From Terrimonas ferruginea DSM 30193 (GTDB lineage Bacteria > Bacteroidota > Bacteroidia > Chitinophagales > Chitinophagaceae), in NCBI RefSeq assembly GCF_000425585.1, contig NZ_KE384402.1:90449-154448 (forward strand): 64,000 bases of DNA. Direction: 5' to 3'. The position numbers and the translations under genes are program-made. Under the pieces are notes generated by a model that worked only from the letters and a program-made list of their open reading frames with translations, had not been told where the DNA came from and did no database searches. Shown here piece after piece: positions 7,846 through 16,004 of this stretch (position 1 is its first letter; each line of letters begins with the position of its first letter).

Positions 7846-9390
7846 ATGATACAACGCGACGGTGCCATGATCAGTTTGTGGCAGGGAAACATATTCGCCT
7901 TTACACCGAAAAGCAAGGTTGATCCCCGGTTAGTATATGATGTGATCATCGTCGGCGGTGGCATCACCGGCATCTCCACTGCCCTTTCCCTGCAGGAAGC
8001 CGGTAAAAAATGCCTTGTATTGGAAAAAGAAATACTGGGCTTCGGCACAACCGGGGGCACCACGGCTCACCTCAATACATTGCTCGATACTCCGTATACC
8101 ACCATTCAGAAAAATTTCAGCGAAGATGACGCAAAACTCACGGCCAAAGCGGTACAGAAAGCTTTGCGGCTGATCCATGAACGTGTTAATCGTTTTGCCA
8201 TTCCCTGCGGCTACAAAGAACAGCAGGCCTTCCTGTACGCGCAGAATGAAGAACAGGAAAAAGAACTCGATGAGATTGCTAAAGCATCGGAAGCGGCCGG
8301 AATCGACCTCACGTATACTACCGAAATCCCCTTCCCGATCCCTTTTACAAAAGCCATACAGGTCAATGGTCAGGCGAGCTTCAGCCCCCTGCATTATTTA
8401 TATGGCATAGCTGAAGCCTTTGAAAAAGCCGGTGGCACCATCGTTGAACATTGCCGGGTAACCGGAGTGGAAGAAACAGAACCTTTAAAGATCACCACAG
8501 ACGCAGGCACCTTCAAAGCACGGGATTTGATATATGCCACGCATATTCCGCCGGGGGTAAACCTGCTTCACCTCCGGTGTATGCCCTATCGCAGTTATGC
8601 AATGGCCGTTACGTTGCAGGATTATGAGTATCCCGACGGGTTAAGTTATGATATGGTCGATCCCTATCATTATTTCAGGTGCCAGGAAATAAATGGAAAA
8701 AAATACCTTATCGCAGGCGGCAAAGACCACAAGACCGGCCATGAAGAAAATACGCGGCATTTATTTGAAACACTGGAAGCGGTTGTACATCGCTATTTCA
8801 ATGTAAAAGGAATTGCTTACCGCTGGTCGTCGCAATATTATGAACCGGCGGACGGACTACCTTATATCGGACATCTTCCCGGACATCCGCAAAATATTTA
8901 TGTGGCAACAGGCTTTGGCGGAAACGGCATGACTTATAGTAACGTAGCCGCGATCACGTTAACCGGTTTATTGACCGGCAGAGATGATCGCTATGCAAAA
9001 TTGTTTAACCCGAACAGGCTCAAACCGGTTGCCGGTTTTGTCAATTTCATTCAGCACAATGCCGATGTGGTAAAACAATTCGCAGGAAAAATTTTTTCCG
9101 GTGAAAAAATAAGCGGCTGGTCAGCACTCGCCCGCGATGAGGCAAAACTCATCAAAGAAGAAGGACAGAAAATCGCTTTATATAAAGATGATAAAGGAAT
9201 ATTACACGGTGTCAACCCATCCTGCACGCACTTGCATTGCGATGTAAACTGGAACAATGCCGAACAATCCTGGGATTGCCCCTGTCACGGTGCCCGTTAT
9301 TCAATGGATGGCAAAGTACTCACCGGTCCTGCCGACCGCGACCTGGAAAAAATTGCCCTGGACGATCCCGGAAATAAAAAACATTCTTAG
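7846..9390 (+). CDS. FAD-dependent oxidoreductase with C-terminal Rieske domain (YhfW-like)
   Basis: The 514-residue product joins two domains. The N-terminal DAO-type FAD domain has the dinucleotide-binding motif DVIIVGGGITG (GGGITG at 37-42) and a late GFGGNGMTYS flavin-binding segment near 360. The C-terminal Rieske [2Fe-2S] domain has Cys460-x-His462 and Cys478-x-x-His481. The architecture matches Bacillus YhfW-like proteins. It probably oxidises an amino or hydroxy compound and passes electrons to the iron-sulfur centre; the substrate is unknown. The gene overlaps the convergent helicase gene by 4 bases at the stop codons. Confidence 0.9.
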   Translation: MIQRDGAMISLWQGNIFAFTPKSKVDPRLVYDVIIVGGGITGISTALSLQEAGKKCLVLEKEILGFGTTGGTTAHLNTLLDTPYTTIQKNFSEDDAKLTAKAVQKALRLIHERVNRFAIPCGYKEQQAFLYAQNEEQEKELDEIAKASEAAGIDLTYTTEIPFPIPFTKAIQVNGQASFSPLHYLYGIAEAFEKAGGTIVEHCRVTGVEETEPLKITTDAGTFKARDLIYATHIPPGVNLLHLRCMPYRSYAMAVTLQDYEYPDGLSYDMVDPYHYFRCQEINGKKYLIAGGKDHKTGHEENTRHLFETLEAVVHRYFNVKGIAYRWSSQYYEPADGLPYIGHLPGHPQNIYVATGFGGNGMTYSNVAAITLTGLLTGRDDRYAKLFNPNRLKPVAGFVNFIQHNADVVKQFAGKIFSGEKISGWSALARDEAKLIKEEGQKIALYKDDKGILHGVNPSCTHLHCDVNWNNAEQSWDCPCHGARYSMDGKVLTGPADRDLEKIALDDPGNKKHS

Positions 9391-11285
9391 TCTTCTATCA
9401 ATTCCCATGCACTTTGATAGGCGTTTTGCTCTTCTGCATAACTGATAAAACCTGCATAAAAAGGATATTGCGAGAGGGTGGCACTGTCGCCGATCACCAC
9501 CAGTTTTTTGCGTGCCCGCGTCATCGCCACGTTCATGCGGCGTATGTCCGTGAGGAAGCCGATGCGGTTTTCTGTATTGCTTCGTGTAAGACTGATATAA
9601 ATGATGTCGCGCTCCTGCCCCTGGAAACTGTCGATGGTATTAACGGTGATCGACGGGCGATAAGGAGCCAGCGCAGGCTGGTGATTCAACGCATCCTGCA
9701 ACCACTCTACCTGCCGGCGATAAGGGGAAATAATGCCGATGGAGGGAAAGTTTCCCGCTTCATGCGACGATAACAACTTTACCAGGTGATTCAGATGGCG
9801 GTAAAGAAAAGCACCTTCTTCAGGATTGCTGGTCGCCGTACCATCCTGCTTTTCATCGAAACCGCAACCCGCCGTATCCACAAATAACAAAGGTTGGTCA
9901 TCGGGAAAAAGGCGGTGATCCTTCACGCTTTGATGTGCCTGCAATGCATTGTGGTAAAAATGAGCAGACGAATAATGCATAATCTGTTCATGCATCCGGT
10001 ATTGTTCATTCAGCATCACCACCGAAGACGGATGACTGGCGACCAATTTCTCCATTAATGTTTTTTCCAGGCCATTGGCTACAGCAGCTTTAACGGTTGG
10101 AGGCAACTGGCAATGGTCACCGGCCAGCACCAGCTTGCGCGTTTTGACGATAGGAATCCAGCAGGCAGGTTCCAATGCCTGTCCGGCTTCGTCGATCACC
10201 ACCGTATCGTACCGCAATGAACGGATAGCCGGATTTGCGGCTCCGACCAGGGTGGCTGTAATCACCTGCGCTTTATCCAGCAGATCCTGCAAAATGTATT
10301 GTTCGGTCTGGTCAACTTGTTTTAGCAATGCATAGGCTTCATCAAACAAAGCCTTGCGTTGTTCGCGTTCGGCTTTACCAAATTGCCTCTTGTATTTGTG
10401 CGCCATGTTTCGAAACTCATTCGCCTGCTTTTTCAACCGGCCGATCTCTTTCATCGAAGGATGTGCCGACATCTTTTCATCCAATGTGAGCGAAGAAAGT
10501 CTTTCGGAAACACGTGCGGGATTGCCAATACGCAATACATTCAATCCCTGCGCAGCCAATCGTTCACTCAACAGATCAACCGCTGCGTTGCTGGGCGCGG
10601 TAACGAGCATGCGCGGGTTGCCATTTTTCACCAATACTTTAATCGCCTGCACCAACGTAGTTGTTTTGCCGGTGCCGGGAGGGCCGTGTACAATTGCCAG
10701 GTCTCCGGCCTGCACGATCTTCTGAACGGCTTGTTGTTGCGAAGGATTGAGGGAAGGAATAATTATTTCAAATGTCTCATCGCTGAATACAGGCTGTGCA
10801 GCGCCGGTGAGTACACGGACCAGTCGTCCGTCAGTTGCATTTTCTGCGAGCTTTGCAGCGCGTTGCAACGCGCTTTGCATTTCGTCGTAACTATTATCAT
10901 CAAAAAGCATGTCAATGCCGAGTTTGCCATCGCGGGCCCAATCGGGCAGTTCGTCTGTTCTGAGCGAGAGACGGAGTTTGTTGCCACTCACCCAGGTTAC
11001 AATGCCTTCGGTCCTGTTTTCGCGCGGAGCATGATTGGAGAAAAAAGCGGCGGGCACGCCTGAGCGTAACTGATGCGGAAGATCCTGGTGCGTGGTACGT
11101 TCGAGTTCTACGGTCAGGTAATCACCTTTGCCAAATTCTTTATCCCGGATGGCAACGGGATACCAGCAAAGACCATTGTCACGGCGTTCGGCTACGGAAG
11201 CATTGGCGGCCATCGTGGCATACATACGCTTATCTTCTTCGCGCTCGAGTTTCAGCAGGTCTTCCAGCTTCTTGAAATACTCCAT
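9387..11285 (-). CDS. SF1B-type DNA/RNA helicase (IGHMBP2/DNA2-like AAA)
   Basis: The 632-residue product is a superfamily 1 helicase. An N-terminal beta-barrel region (to about 170) precedes Walker A GPPGTGKTT (201-209), motif Ia TAPSNAAVDLL, Walker B VVIDEAGQ (about 370), motif III LAGDHCQLPPTV, motif IV/V TVNTIDSFQGQERD and motif VI NVAMTRARKKLVVIG. This is the Upf1/IGHMBP2 layout, suggesting 5'-to-3' unwinding of nucleic acid. All key motifs look intact. A -7 box ends 5 bases before the start codon, so the mRNA may have almost no leader. Confidence 0.93.
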   Translation of the reverse strand: MEYFKKLEDLLKLEREEDKRMYATMAANASVAERRDNGLCWYPVAIRDKEFGKGDYLTVELERTTHQDLPHQLRSGVPAAFFSNHAPRENRTEGIVTWVSGNKLRLSLRTDELPDWARDGKLGIDMLFDDNSYDEMQSALQRAAKLAENATDGRLVRVLTGAAQPVFSDETFEIIIPSLNPSQQQAVQKIVQAGDLAIVHGPPGTGKTTTLVQAIKVLVKNGNPRMLVTAPSNAAVDLLSERLAAQGLNVLRIGNPARVSERLSSLTLDEKMSAHPSMKEIGRLKKQANEFRNMAHKYKRQFGKAEREQRKALFDEAYALLKQVDQTEQYILQDLLDKAQVITATLVGAANPAIRSLRYDTVVIDEAGQALEPACWIPIVKTRKLVLAGDHCQLPPTVKAAVANGLEKTLMEKLVASHPSSVVMLNEQYRMHEQIMHYSSAHFYHNALQAHQSVKDHRLFPDDQPLLFVDTAGCGFDEKQDGTATSNPEEGAFLYRHLNHLVKLLSSHEAGNFPSIGIISPYRRQVEWLQDALNHQPALAPYRPSITVNTIDSFQGQERDIIYISLTRSNTENRIGFLTDIRRMNVAMTRARKKLVVIGDSATLSQYPFYAGFISYAEEQNAYQSAWELIED

Positions 11286-11289
11286 CCGG

Positions 11290-11297
11290 CAAAAATA
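11290..11297 (-). promoter_or_regulatory. -7 promoter box directly before the helicase start codon
   Basis: TATTTTTG on the minus strand matches TAnnTTTG. Only four bases separate it from the ATG at 11285, so transcription would start at or near the start codon. Confidence 0.5.
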
Positions 11298-11314
11298 CGG
11301 CGTACCGGGATGTG

Positions 11315-12520
11315 TCAGGGATACAGCACGTATTTGAGGCGCATTTTTTTGTAATTGCTGAGGCCGGGCTCCCAGGTACGGCGGATCTCTTCGGCAGATT
11401 TGCCGGCCATTACCTGTTCTTTAAAAACACCGTTTCCGGCGAGCACTTCGATGCGTCCGATCTGTTTACTTACCGACCGGTCGAAGAAACGCGCTTTATC
11501 GGGATATTGCTGATAAAGCTCCAGCATCCATTCGATCTGCACACGTTTCATCTTCTTCAGTTTTTCCAGATCATAGTTTCTGAAGTCGCGGCCGTAGCAG
11601 GTCTCATTCATATGGAGCGGCGTTTCGCTCATACCGGGGATGCTCACAGGCGTAAAGGAAAAATCATATTGGCCTTTGAATGCGGGAGCGCCCAAAACCG
11701 TAAAAGGAAAATGGGTGCCTCTGCCCTGGCTGATGATCGTTCCTTCGAAGAGACAAAGTGTGGGATATAAAATAATACTCTCCTGTGTATTAAGATTGGG
11801 TGAGGGAGGAACGGGCAACGTATAAGGCAGATCGTGTCTGTAATTAGCAACGGGTACGATGCGCAGGCGGCATTTTTTCTTACCCGGAATCCAGCCTTCG
11901 CCGTTGATCATCTGTGCAAACTCGGCTATGGTCATTCCGTGTGCGATAGGAATGGGAAATTGACCGATGCCTGATTTATATTCCATATCGAGAACAGGTC
12001 CGTCGATCAGGTAACCGTTGGGGTTGGGCCGGTCGAGGATGAGCAGTTCTTTGTTATTATCGGCGCAGGCCTCCATTACATCGCGGAGCACATTGATATA
12101 AGTATAAAAGCGGCAGCCGACATCCTGGATATCGAAAATAAAAACGTCTACGTCGTCGAGGTCGGCTTTGGAGGGTTTACGTTTATTTCCATAGAGGGAA
12201 ATAACAGGAATGCCGGTAGCGGCGTCTTTTTCATCGGCTACTTTGGCGCCGTTGCTGGCGTTACCGCGAAAGCCATGTTCCGGACCAAATGCCTTTACGA
12301 TATTGATACCCCGGCTGAGCAGGCTGTCTACCAGGTGGCGCTTGCCGATAATGGTGGTAGGATTGGCGAGCACGGCTACTCTTTTCCCTTTTAAATAGGG
12401 CACATACTGTTCAGTCTGATCGGCGCCTGTGACGATCGCTTTTGCGGGATCATTAACCACAGGGGTATGAAGGCTGAAAAGAGCGAGGCAAAAAGCAACG
12501 ACGGGCCAATTCATAAACAT
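11315..12520 (-). CDS. DUF1343 family protein, NamZ-like exo-beta-N-acetylmuramidase
   Basis: The roughly 401-residue product matches DUF1343, the family of NamZ enzymes that remove terminal N-acetylmuramic acid from peptidoglycan fragments. Typical segments are LKGKRVAVLANPTTI, AFGPEHGFRG, DVFIFDIQDVGCRFYTYI, LLILDRPNPNG and CLFEGTIISQGRGTHFPF. A signal peptide fits if translation starts at Met 12520 or 12514; I prefer these over the upstream in-frame start at 12598, since TAACTTTA near 12541-12549 looks like a -7 box. It likely acts in the periplasm in cell-wall recycling. Confidence 0.88.
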   Translation of the reverse strand: MFMNWPVVAFCLALFSLHTPVVNDPAKAIVTGADQTEQYVPYLKGKRVAVLANPTTIIGKRHLVDSLLSRGINIVKAFGPEHGFRGNASNGAKVADEKDAATGIPVISLYGNKRKPSKADLDDVDVFIFDIQDVGCRFYTYINVLRDVMEACADNNKELLILDRPNPNGYLIDGPVLDMEYKSGIGQFPIPIAHGMTIAEFAQMINGEGWIPGKKKCRLRIVPVANYRHDLPYTLPVPPSPNLNTQESIILYPTLCLFEGTIISQGRGTHFPFTVLGAPAFKGQYDFSFTPVSIPGMSETPLHMNETCYGRDFRNYDLEKLKKMKRVQIEWMLELYQQYPDKARFFDRSVSKQIGRIEVLAGNGVFKEQVMAGKSAEEIRRTWEPGLSNYKKMRLKYVLYP

Positions 12521-12658
12521 AACAATCGGTATTAATGCCAATAAAGTTATAAGATCGTGCGATGTTTTTGCAGGAAAAAAGAACGCAAAAAGCGGCATTG
12601 ACGGAAAATGCCTCCGTTAGAATCTATGAAAAAAAATTACTACCCGGTTAAATGCGTG

Positions 12659-13186
12659 TCATTCGGCAGCAGCAGGCAGTGGAATAGTAAGTTCGGCCGC
12701 AATTTTCCGCAACTGATGGATATGCCTTTGGGTATAGACGATGATAAAGCTGAGCCATTCCTGCCGCGTGAGTGCGCCGTTAACGGGCATTTCGAAATCC
12801 AGGCACAGCAGGGAAAGGTCTAATGCTGCTGCTTTTTGTTGAAGGGTTTGCCAGATTTGGGTGAGTGTATCGATGCTTTGTTGCGGATCGAAGGGACCAT
12901 TGCCGGGTATGATGAAATCGGGCGACTCCATTTTGATGGTAAAATCGAGAAACGTTTTGGCGATGCCTTCAGAAAGCGCGTCGGGATCACGGTCGGCGGA
13001 TTTAACGTTGCCGTCGAGTAAAGCGGCGATATCGCAGGCTTTGATGATATGATCGGTTACCTGGCCGGCGGTCCAGCCGGAGACTTCGGTGGACTGATTG
13101 AAGGTTTGGGCATTGAAGGCTTTGATGATACCGACAAGTGTATCGGGTGTTTGTTTTAACTGTTGCTGGAGTGTAGGTAGTTGCAT
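12659..13186 (-). CDS. DinB-like four-helix protein
   Basis: The roughly 175-residue product has the helical pattern and spaced histidines of the DinB/YfiT-like family: WTAGQVTDHIIK at about 45-56 and YTQRHIHQLRKIA near the C-terminus. In related proteins three histidines bind a metal, and some members are thiol S-transferases. The start is placed at the Met at 13186; an earlier in-frame start exists at 13210. The activity here is unknown. Confidence 0.75.
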   Translation of the reverse strand: MQLPTLQQQLKQTPDTLVGIIKAFNAQTFNQSTEVSGWTAGQVTDHIIKACDIAALLDGNVKSADRDPDALSEGIAKTFLDFTIKMESPDFIIPGNGPFDPQQSIDTLTQIWQTLQQKAAALDLSLLCLDFEMPVNGALTRQEWLSFIIVYTQRHIHQLRKIAAELTIPLPAAAE

Positions 13187-13278
13187 AAGAGAAGTGTTTG
13201 AATGAAACACAAACCTAACGGGAAAAACCGGTTTCGATGGGGTGTGAATGCGGCGAATAGGCGGTTAAATACGACAGT

Positions 13279-13356
13279 TTTAAACTTACCCGTTTTTTAT
13301 ACGGCTATCAGGTTTTGGTGAAATTAATTTTGGGGTATTGTTCAACTTTAAAATTT
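13279..13356 (+). repeat. duplicated cassette promoter region, copy 1
   Basis: This 78-base stretch is almost identical to 14370-14447; I see two differences. Both copies end a few bases before the start codon of the small Cys-rich gene. Each contains ACCCG and a downstream CRGGT half-site, and two TTTTGG motifs, so it probably holds the promoter and an operator. Confidence 0.85.
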
Positions 13357-13362
13357 AATATG

Positions 13363-13632
13363 ATGACAAGTATGACAAAACGGGATCGCGCCGCGTTAAT
13401 GCAGGCTTTTGATCAACAGATACGTGCCGTTTCGGCCTCGAAGGATGCAGCCCGAAAATTTCTGGCGAAATGGGGGTTTGGCAACTACTGTGATGCGGCT
13501 AAAAATCAGTCCGAAGAAAGTAAACATTCAAATCCATGTACCTGCCAGTTTTGTGAGAGTGAAACCAGGCGGCAATATGATGAGGCCGAAAAGAATAGTC
13601 GCTTTGCGAGGCTTTTCGGATATACCGAATAG
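13363..13632 (+). CDS. small Cys-rich protein of the ART-like cassette, copy 1
   Basis: The 89-residue product is chosen to start at the ATG at 13363, because the second copy has its only matching ATG at the same aligned place. The N-terminal half is helical and charged (TKRDRAALMQAFDQQ), followed by RKFLAKWGFGNYCD. Cysteines 43, 59, 61 and 64 form C...CxCxxC, a likely zinc or iron-sulfur site. It resembles no domain I can name. Its position upstream of a toxin-like gene, its own conserved promoter and its duplication with the partner suggest an antitoxin or regulator. That role is inference. Confidence 0.7.
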   Translation: MTSMTKRDRAALMQAFDQQIRAVSASKDAARKFLAKWGFGNYCDAAKNQSEESKHSNPCTCQFCESETRRQYDEAEKNSRFARLFGYTE

Positions 13633-13716
13633 CCTGCAAAAAATCTGTCCAAATAAAAAATCCTTCCATGTATTGATGTATTTCTTTTGTACTAACCACT
13701 TAAGAAAATTGAACTC

Positions 13717-14322
13717 ATGTATCAATTTACACCCGGACTCGTCTTCGGATTTCATGGATGCGATAAAACCGTTCGCGACGCAGTTGTTGAAGGACGGATA
13801 ATGTTGAACGCTAGCCGCAATAAATATGATTGGCTGGGAGCAGGAGTTTATTTTTGGGAAAATGATTGTCATCGCGCGCTGGATTTCGCACAAAATCATC
13901 CCACCAGAAAAATAAAATCTCCATCTGTTCTGGGAGCTGTTATTGATCCTGGATATTGTCTCAATTTGCTGAACTCCGAAGATCGGAGGTTCCTAAAGAA
14001 ATCATATGTAACGTTTAAACGTTCTACTATTGTTTTTCAAAATAAAGAACGTGATGACATTTCGAAGCTTAGCAATAGAAACGGTTTCCGGACCCTCGAC
14101 TGCCACGTGATTGAAAATCTCCACAACATGCGGCAATACTTAAACCAGTTCCCGTTCGAATCCATCCGCAGTGCATTCACAGACGGACCTGAATTATATC
14201 CCGGCGCAGGTTTCAGGGAAAAAGATCATATCCAGCTCTGCATTCGCAACCCCAACTGCATAAAAGCCTTTTTTATCCCCAGACTTGAAGTAGAGTGGCC
14301 TCTTGTAAGCAAGTCATCATGA
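13717..14322 (+). CDS. ADP-ribosyltransferase-like protein, copy 1
   Basis: The 201-residue product has a PARP/DUF3990-like signature: GFHGCD (His13-Gly14), then NKYDWLGAGVYFWEND with Tyr45 in GxGxYF, then RALDFA. In ADP-ribosyltransferases these positions hold the NAD-binding His and Tyr. The third catalytic residue is not obvious; Glu168 or Gln173 in REKDHIQ near the end are candidates. Bases 14151-14300 are almost identical to the end of copy 2, while the first two thirds have diverged. A toxin or effector modifying a cellular target with ADP-ribose is plausible, but the fold assignment needs a structure prediction. Confidence 0.65.
   Translation: MYQFTPGLVFGFHGCDKTVRDAVVEGRIMLNASRNKYDWLGAGVYFWENDCHRALDFAQNHPTRKIKSPSVLGAVIDPGYCLNLLNSEDRRFLKKSYVTFKRSTIVFQNKERDDISKLSNRNGFRTLDCHVIENLHNMRQYLNQFPFESIRSAFTDGPELYPGAGFREKDHIQLCIRNPNCIKAFFIPRLEVEWPLVSKSS
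14151..14300 (+). repeat. near-identical 3' segment of ART-like genes, copy 1
   Basis: These 150 bases match 15200-15349 with only two differences that I can find, whereas the upstream parts of the two genes differ at many positions. The contrast suggests recent gene conversion or recombination. Confidence 0.85.
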
Positions 14323-14369
14323 GATATACATTGCGCCAGCATTACAGGTCTGGAAACATCCCGGAAATA

Positions 14370-14447
14370 TTTAAACTTACCCGTTTTTTATACGGCTATC
14401 GGGTTTTGGTGAAATTAGTTTTGGGGTATTGTTCAACTTTAAAATTT
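14370..14447 (+). repeat. duplicated cassette promoter region, copy 2
   Basis: This is the second copy of the 78-base element at 13279-13356, placed just before the second small Cys-rich gene. Confidence 0.85.
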
Positions 14448-14453
14448 GTTAAA

Positions 14454-14726
14454 ATGACAAGTATATCACAACGGGATCATGATGAACTAATAGCGGCATT
14501 TAAGAAGCAACGTGAACAACTTAAGAACTCACCGGAAGTCAGACGAAAATCCCTTGTTAGAATAGGATTTGGAAATTATTGTGACGGGTCTGATGGAGAG
14601 ATCAAAAATGCTGAGATTTTCATCCCCTGTAGCTGCGAGTTCTGCGATAACGAAAGAAAAAAACAATACGAAACAGCCGTTTTGCAGCATAGCCGTTTAG
14701 CAAGGAGTTGTGGCTTTTTCGAATAA
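14454..14726 (+). CDS. small Cys-rich protein of the ART-like cassette, copy 2
   Basis: The 90-residue product is the paralogue of the protein at 13363. It shares the MTS start, the IGFGNYCD block and CxCxxC (Cys43, 59, 61, 64), and has one extra Cys86. The rest of the helical N-terminal half differs clearly, which is what one expects if each copy is specific for its own partner. The ATG at 14454 is preceded by the duplicated promoter region. The gap of 72 bases to the partner gene matches the 84-base gap in copy 1, and both gaps share an AAAATCCTTCCATGT motif. Confidence 0.7.
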   Translation: MTSISQRDHDELIAAFKKQREQLKNSPEVRRKSLVRIGFGNYCDGSDGEIKNAEIFIPCSCEFCDNERKKQYETAVLQHSRLARSCGFFE

Positions 14727-14798
14727 ACGGATCAACACCCGGCAAAAATCCTTCCATGTGGCAACGACCTCTTTTGTTTATCTCAGAAAGTTTAAATC

Positions 14799-15371
14799 AT
14801 GTATCGATTTACCCCGGGACTTACCCTCGGATTTCACGGATGCGATGAAAGTATTCGCGATGCTGTTGTTAATGGAAGTAAAATGCTAAACTACAGCCGC
14901 AACAAATATGACTGGTTGGGATCAGGAATTTATTTCTGGGAGAATGATTATGAACGCGCGTTGGATTTTGCACAAAACCACCCTGCAAAAACGATCCGGC
15001 AACCAACGGTCCTAGGTGCCGTAATTGACCCTGGCTACTGCCTGAATTTAGTGAATACGATGGATAGACGACTTATATTGGACTCCTATTCTATTTACAA
15101 ACAACACTTATCAGGCATCCACAATAAAATGGATTTGCGAAAGCTCGATTATCGGGTCATTGAAAATCTCCATAACATGCGGCAATCCTTAAACCAGCTC
15201 CCGTTCGAATCCATCCGCAGTGCATTCACAGAAGGACCTGAATTATATCCCGGCGCAGGTTTCAGGGAAAAAGATCATATCCAGCTCTGCATTCGCAACC
15301 CCAACTGCATAAAAGCCTTTTTTATTCCCAGACTTGAAGTAGAGTGGCCCCCTGTAAACAAGCCATCATGA
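14799..15371 (+). CDS. ADP-ribosyltransferase-like protein, copy 2
   Basis: The 190-residue product is the paralogue of copy 1. GFHGCD, NKYDWLGSGIYFWEND and RALDFAQNHP are conserved, as is the whole C-terminal third. The middle (about 90-130) is shorter and different. The stop codon overlaps an ATG (ATGA), and the next about 20 bases copy the start of the Nudix gene at 15528. This indicates that the ancestral order was small protein, ART-like gene, Nudix. Function as for copy 1. Confidence 0.65.
   Translation: MYRFTPGLTLGFHGCDESIRDAVVNGSKMLNYSRNKYDWLGSGIYFWENDYERALDFAQNHPAKTIRQPTVLGAVIDPGYCLNLVNTMDRRLILDSYSIYKQHLSGIHNKMDLRKLDYRVIENLHNMRQSLNQLPFESIRSAFTEGPELYPGAGFREKDHIQLCIRNPNCIKAFFIPRLEVEWPPVNKPS
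15200..15349 (+). repeat. near-identical 3' segment of ART-like genes, copy 2
   Basis: This is the partner of the segment at 14151-14300. Confidence 0.85.
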
Positions 15372-15386
15372 CAGAACATACTCCCG

Positions 15387-15414
15387 CCCTTGTTGGTGTT
15401 AACACCAACAAGGG
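15387..15414. repeat. perfect 28-bp palindrome
   Basis: The arm CCCTTGTTGGTGTT is followed at once by its exact reverse complement, with no loop. It sits at the junction between the end of the second cassette and the third remnant. No T-run follows, so it is not an ordinary terminator. It could be a protein-binding site or a recombination scar. Confidence 0.9.
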
Positions 15415-15415
15415 T

Positions 15416-15522
15416 ACCTACAACCCAAAGCAGGCATCAGAAATCTCAACGACTTTGCTGTTAATCCATCATTTATGCCTTTTATTCCCAGACTTGAAGT
15501 AGATTGGCCTTCGTTAAATTAA
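15416..15522 (+). pseudogene. C-terminal remnant of a third ART-like gene
   Basis: An open stretch ends in IPRLEVDWPSLN and a TAA stop, matching the IPRLEVEWP end of both ART-like proteins. Upstream of that it reads GIRNLNDFAVNPSFMPF, which loosely fits the IRNPN...AFF segment. It begins right behind the palindrome and lacks all catalytic parts. The Nudix ATG follows 5 bases later. Confidence 0.75.
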
Positions 15523-15527
15523 GTATC

Positions 15528-15968
15528 ATGACAGAACAACAAATCCGCCCGGCCGTTGCTGCCGCCGTTTTTAATAACCAAGGCCAGATTCTTCTTCAAA
15601 AAAGAAAAGATGTCAATCGCTGGGGACTGATCTCAGGTCACGTTGAATTTGGTGAAAGTGTTGAAGAAGCCATGCTGAGAGAGATAACGGAAGAAACAGG
15701 CACACAGGCACAACTTTTACGCCTTATTGGTGTGTATTCTTCTCCTTCATCCCAGACATACCATTACACCGATAAAACGGTTCAGTACATCACCACCTAT
15801 TTTGAAGCACGCTTACAAAATGAGTTCCCCGAAAATTTTTCCAACGAAGAAACAGCAGCGCTCCGGTTCTTTCATCCCGACCAAATACCCGCAAACGAAC
15901 TCGCTCAGTTGCACCCCAACTGGCTCACTGACGCCTTAAGTCCCGCAACCTCCGTATACATCCGTTGA
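15528..15968 (+). CDS. Nudix hydrolase
   Basis: The 146-residue product has a full Nudix box, Gly-His-Val-Glu-Phe-Gly-Glu through Arg-Glu-Ile-Thr-Glu-Glu-Thr-Gly, matching GX5EX7REUXEEXGU. An N-terminal AAAVFNNQGQILLQKR strand is typical. Nudix enzymes hydrolyse nucleoside diphosphates linked to other groups, including ADP-ribose, but the substrate cannot be told from this sequence. The start at 15528 is preferred because its first bases are also copied behind the second ART-like gene. The link to the ART-like genes makes a role in ADP-ribose metabolism worth testing. Confidence 0.88.
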   Translation: MTEQQIRPAVAAAVFNNQGQILLQKRKDVNRWGLISGHVEFGESVEEAMLREITEETGTQAQLLRLIGVYSSPSSQTYHYTDKTVQYITTYFEARLQNEFPENFSNEETAALRFFHPDQIPANELAQLHPNWLTDALSPATSVYIR

Positions 15969-15990
15969 TGGCTATGTGGCTTCGCTTTAA

Positions 15991-15998
15991 TATTTTTG
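15991..15998 (+). promoter_or_regulatory. -7 promoter box before the HipA-like gene
   Basis: TATTTTTG matches TAnnTTTG and ends 6 bases before the ATG at 16005. Confidence 0.5.
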
Positions 15999-16004
15999 CA
16001 ATAC

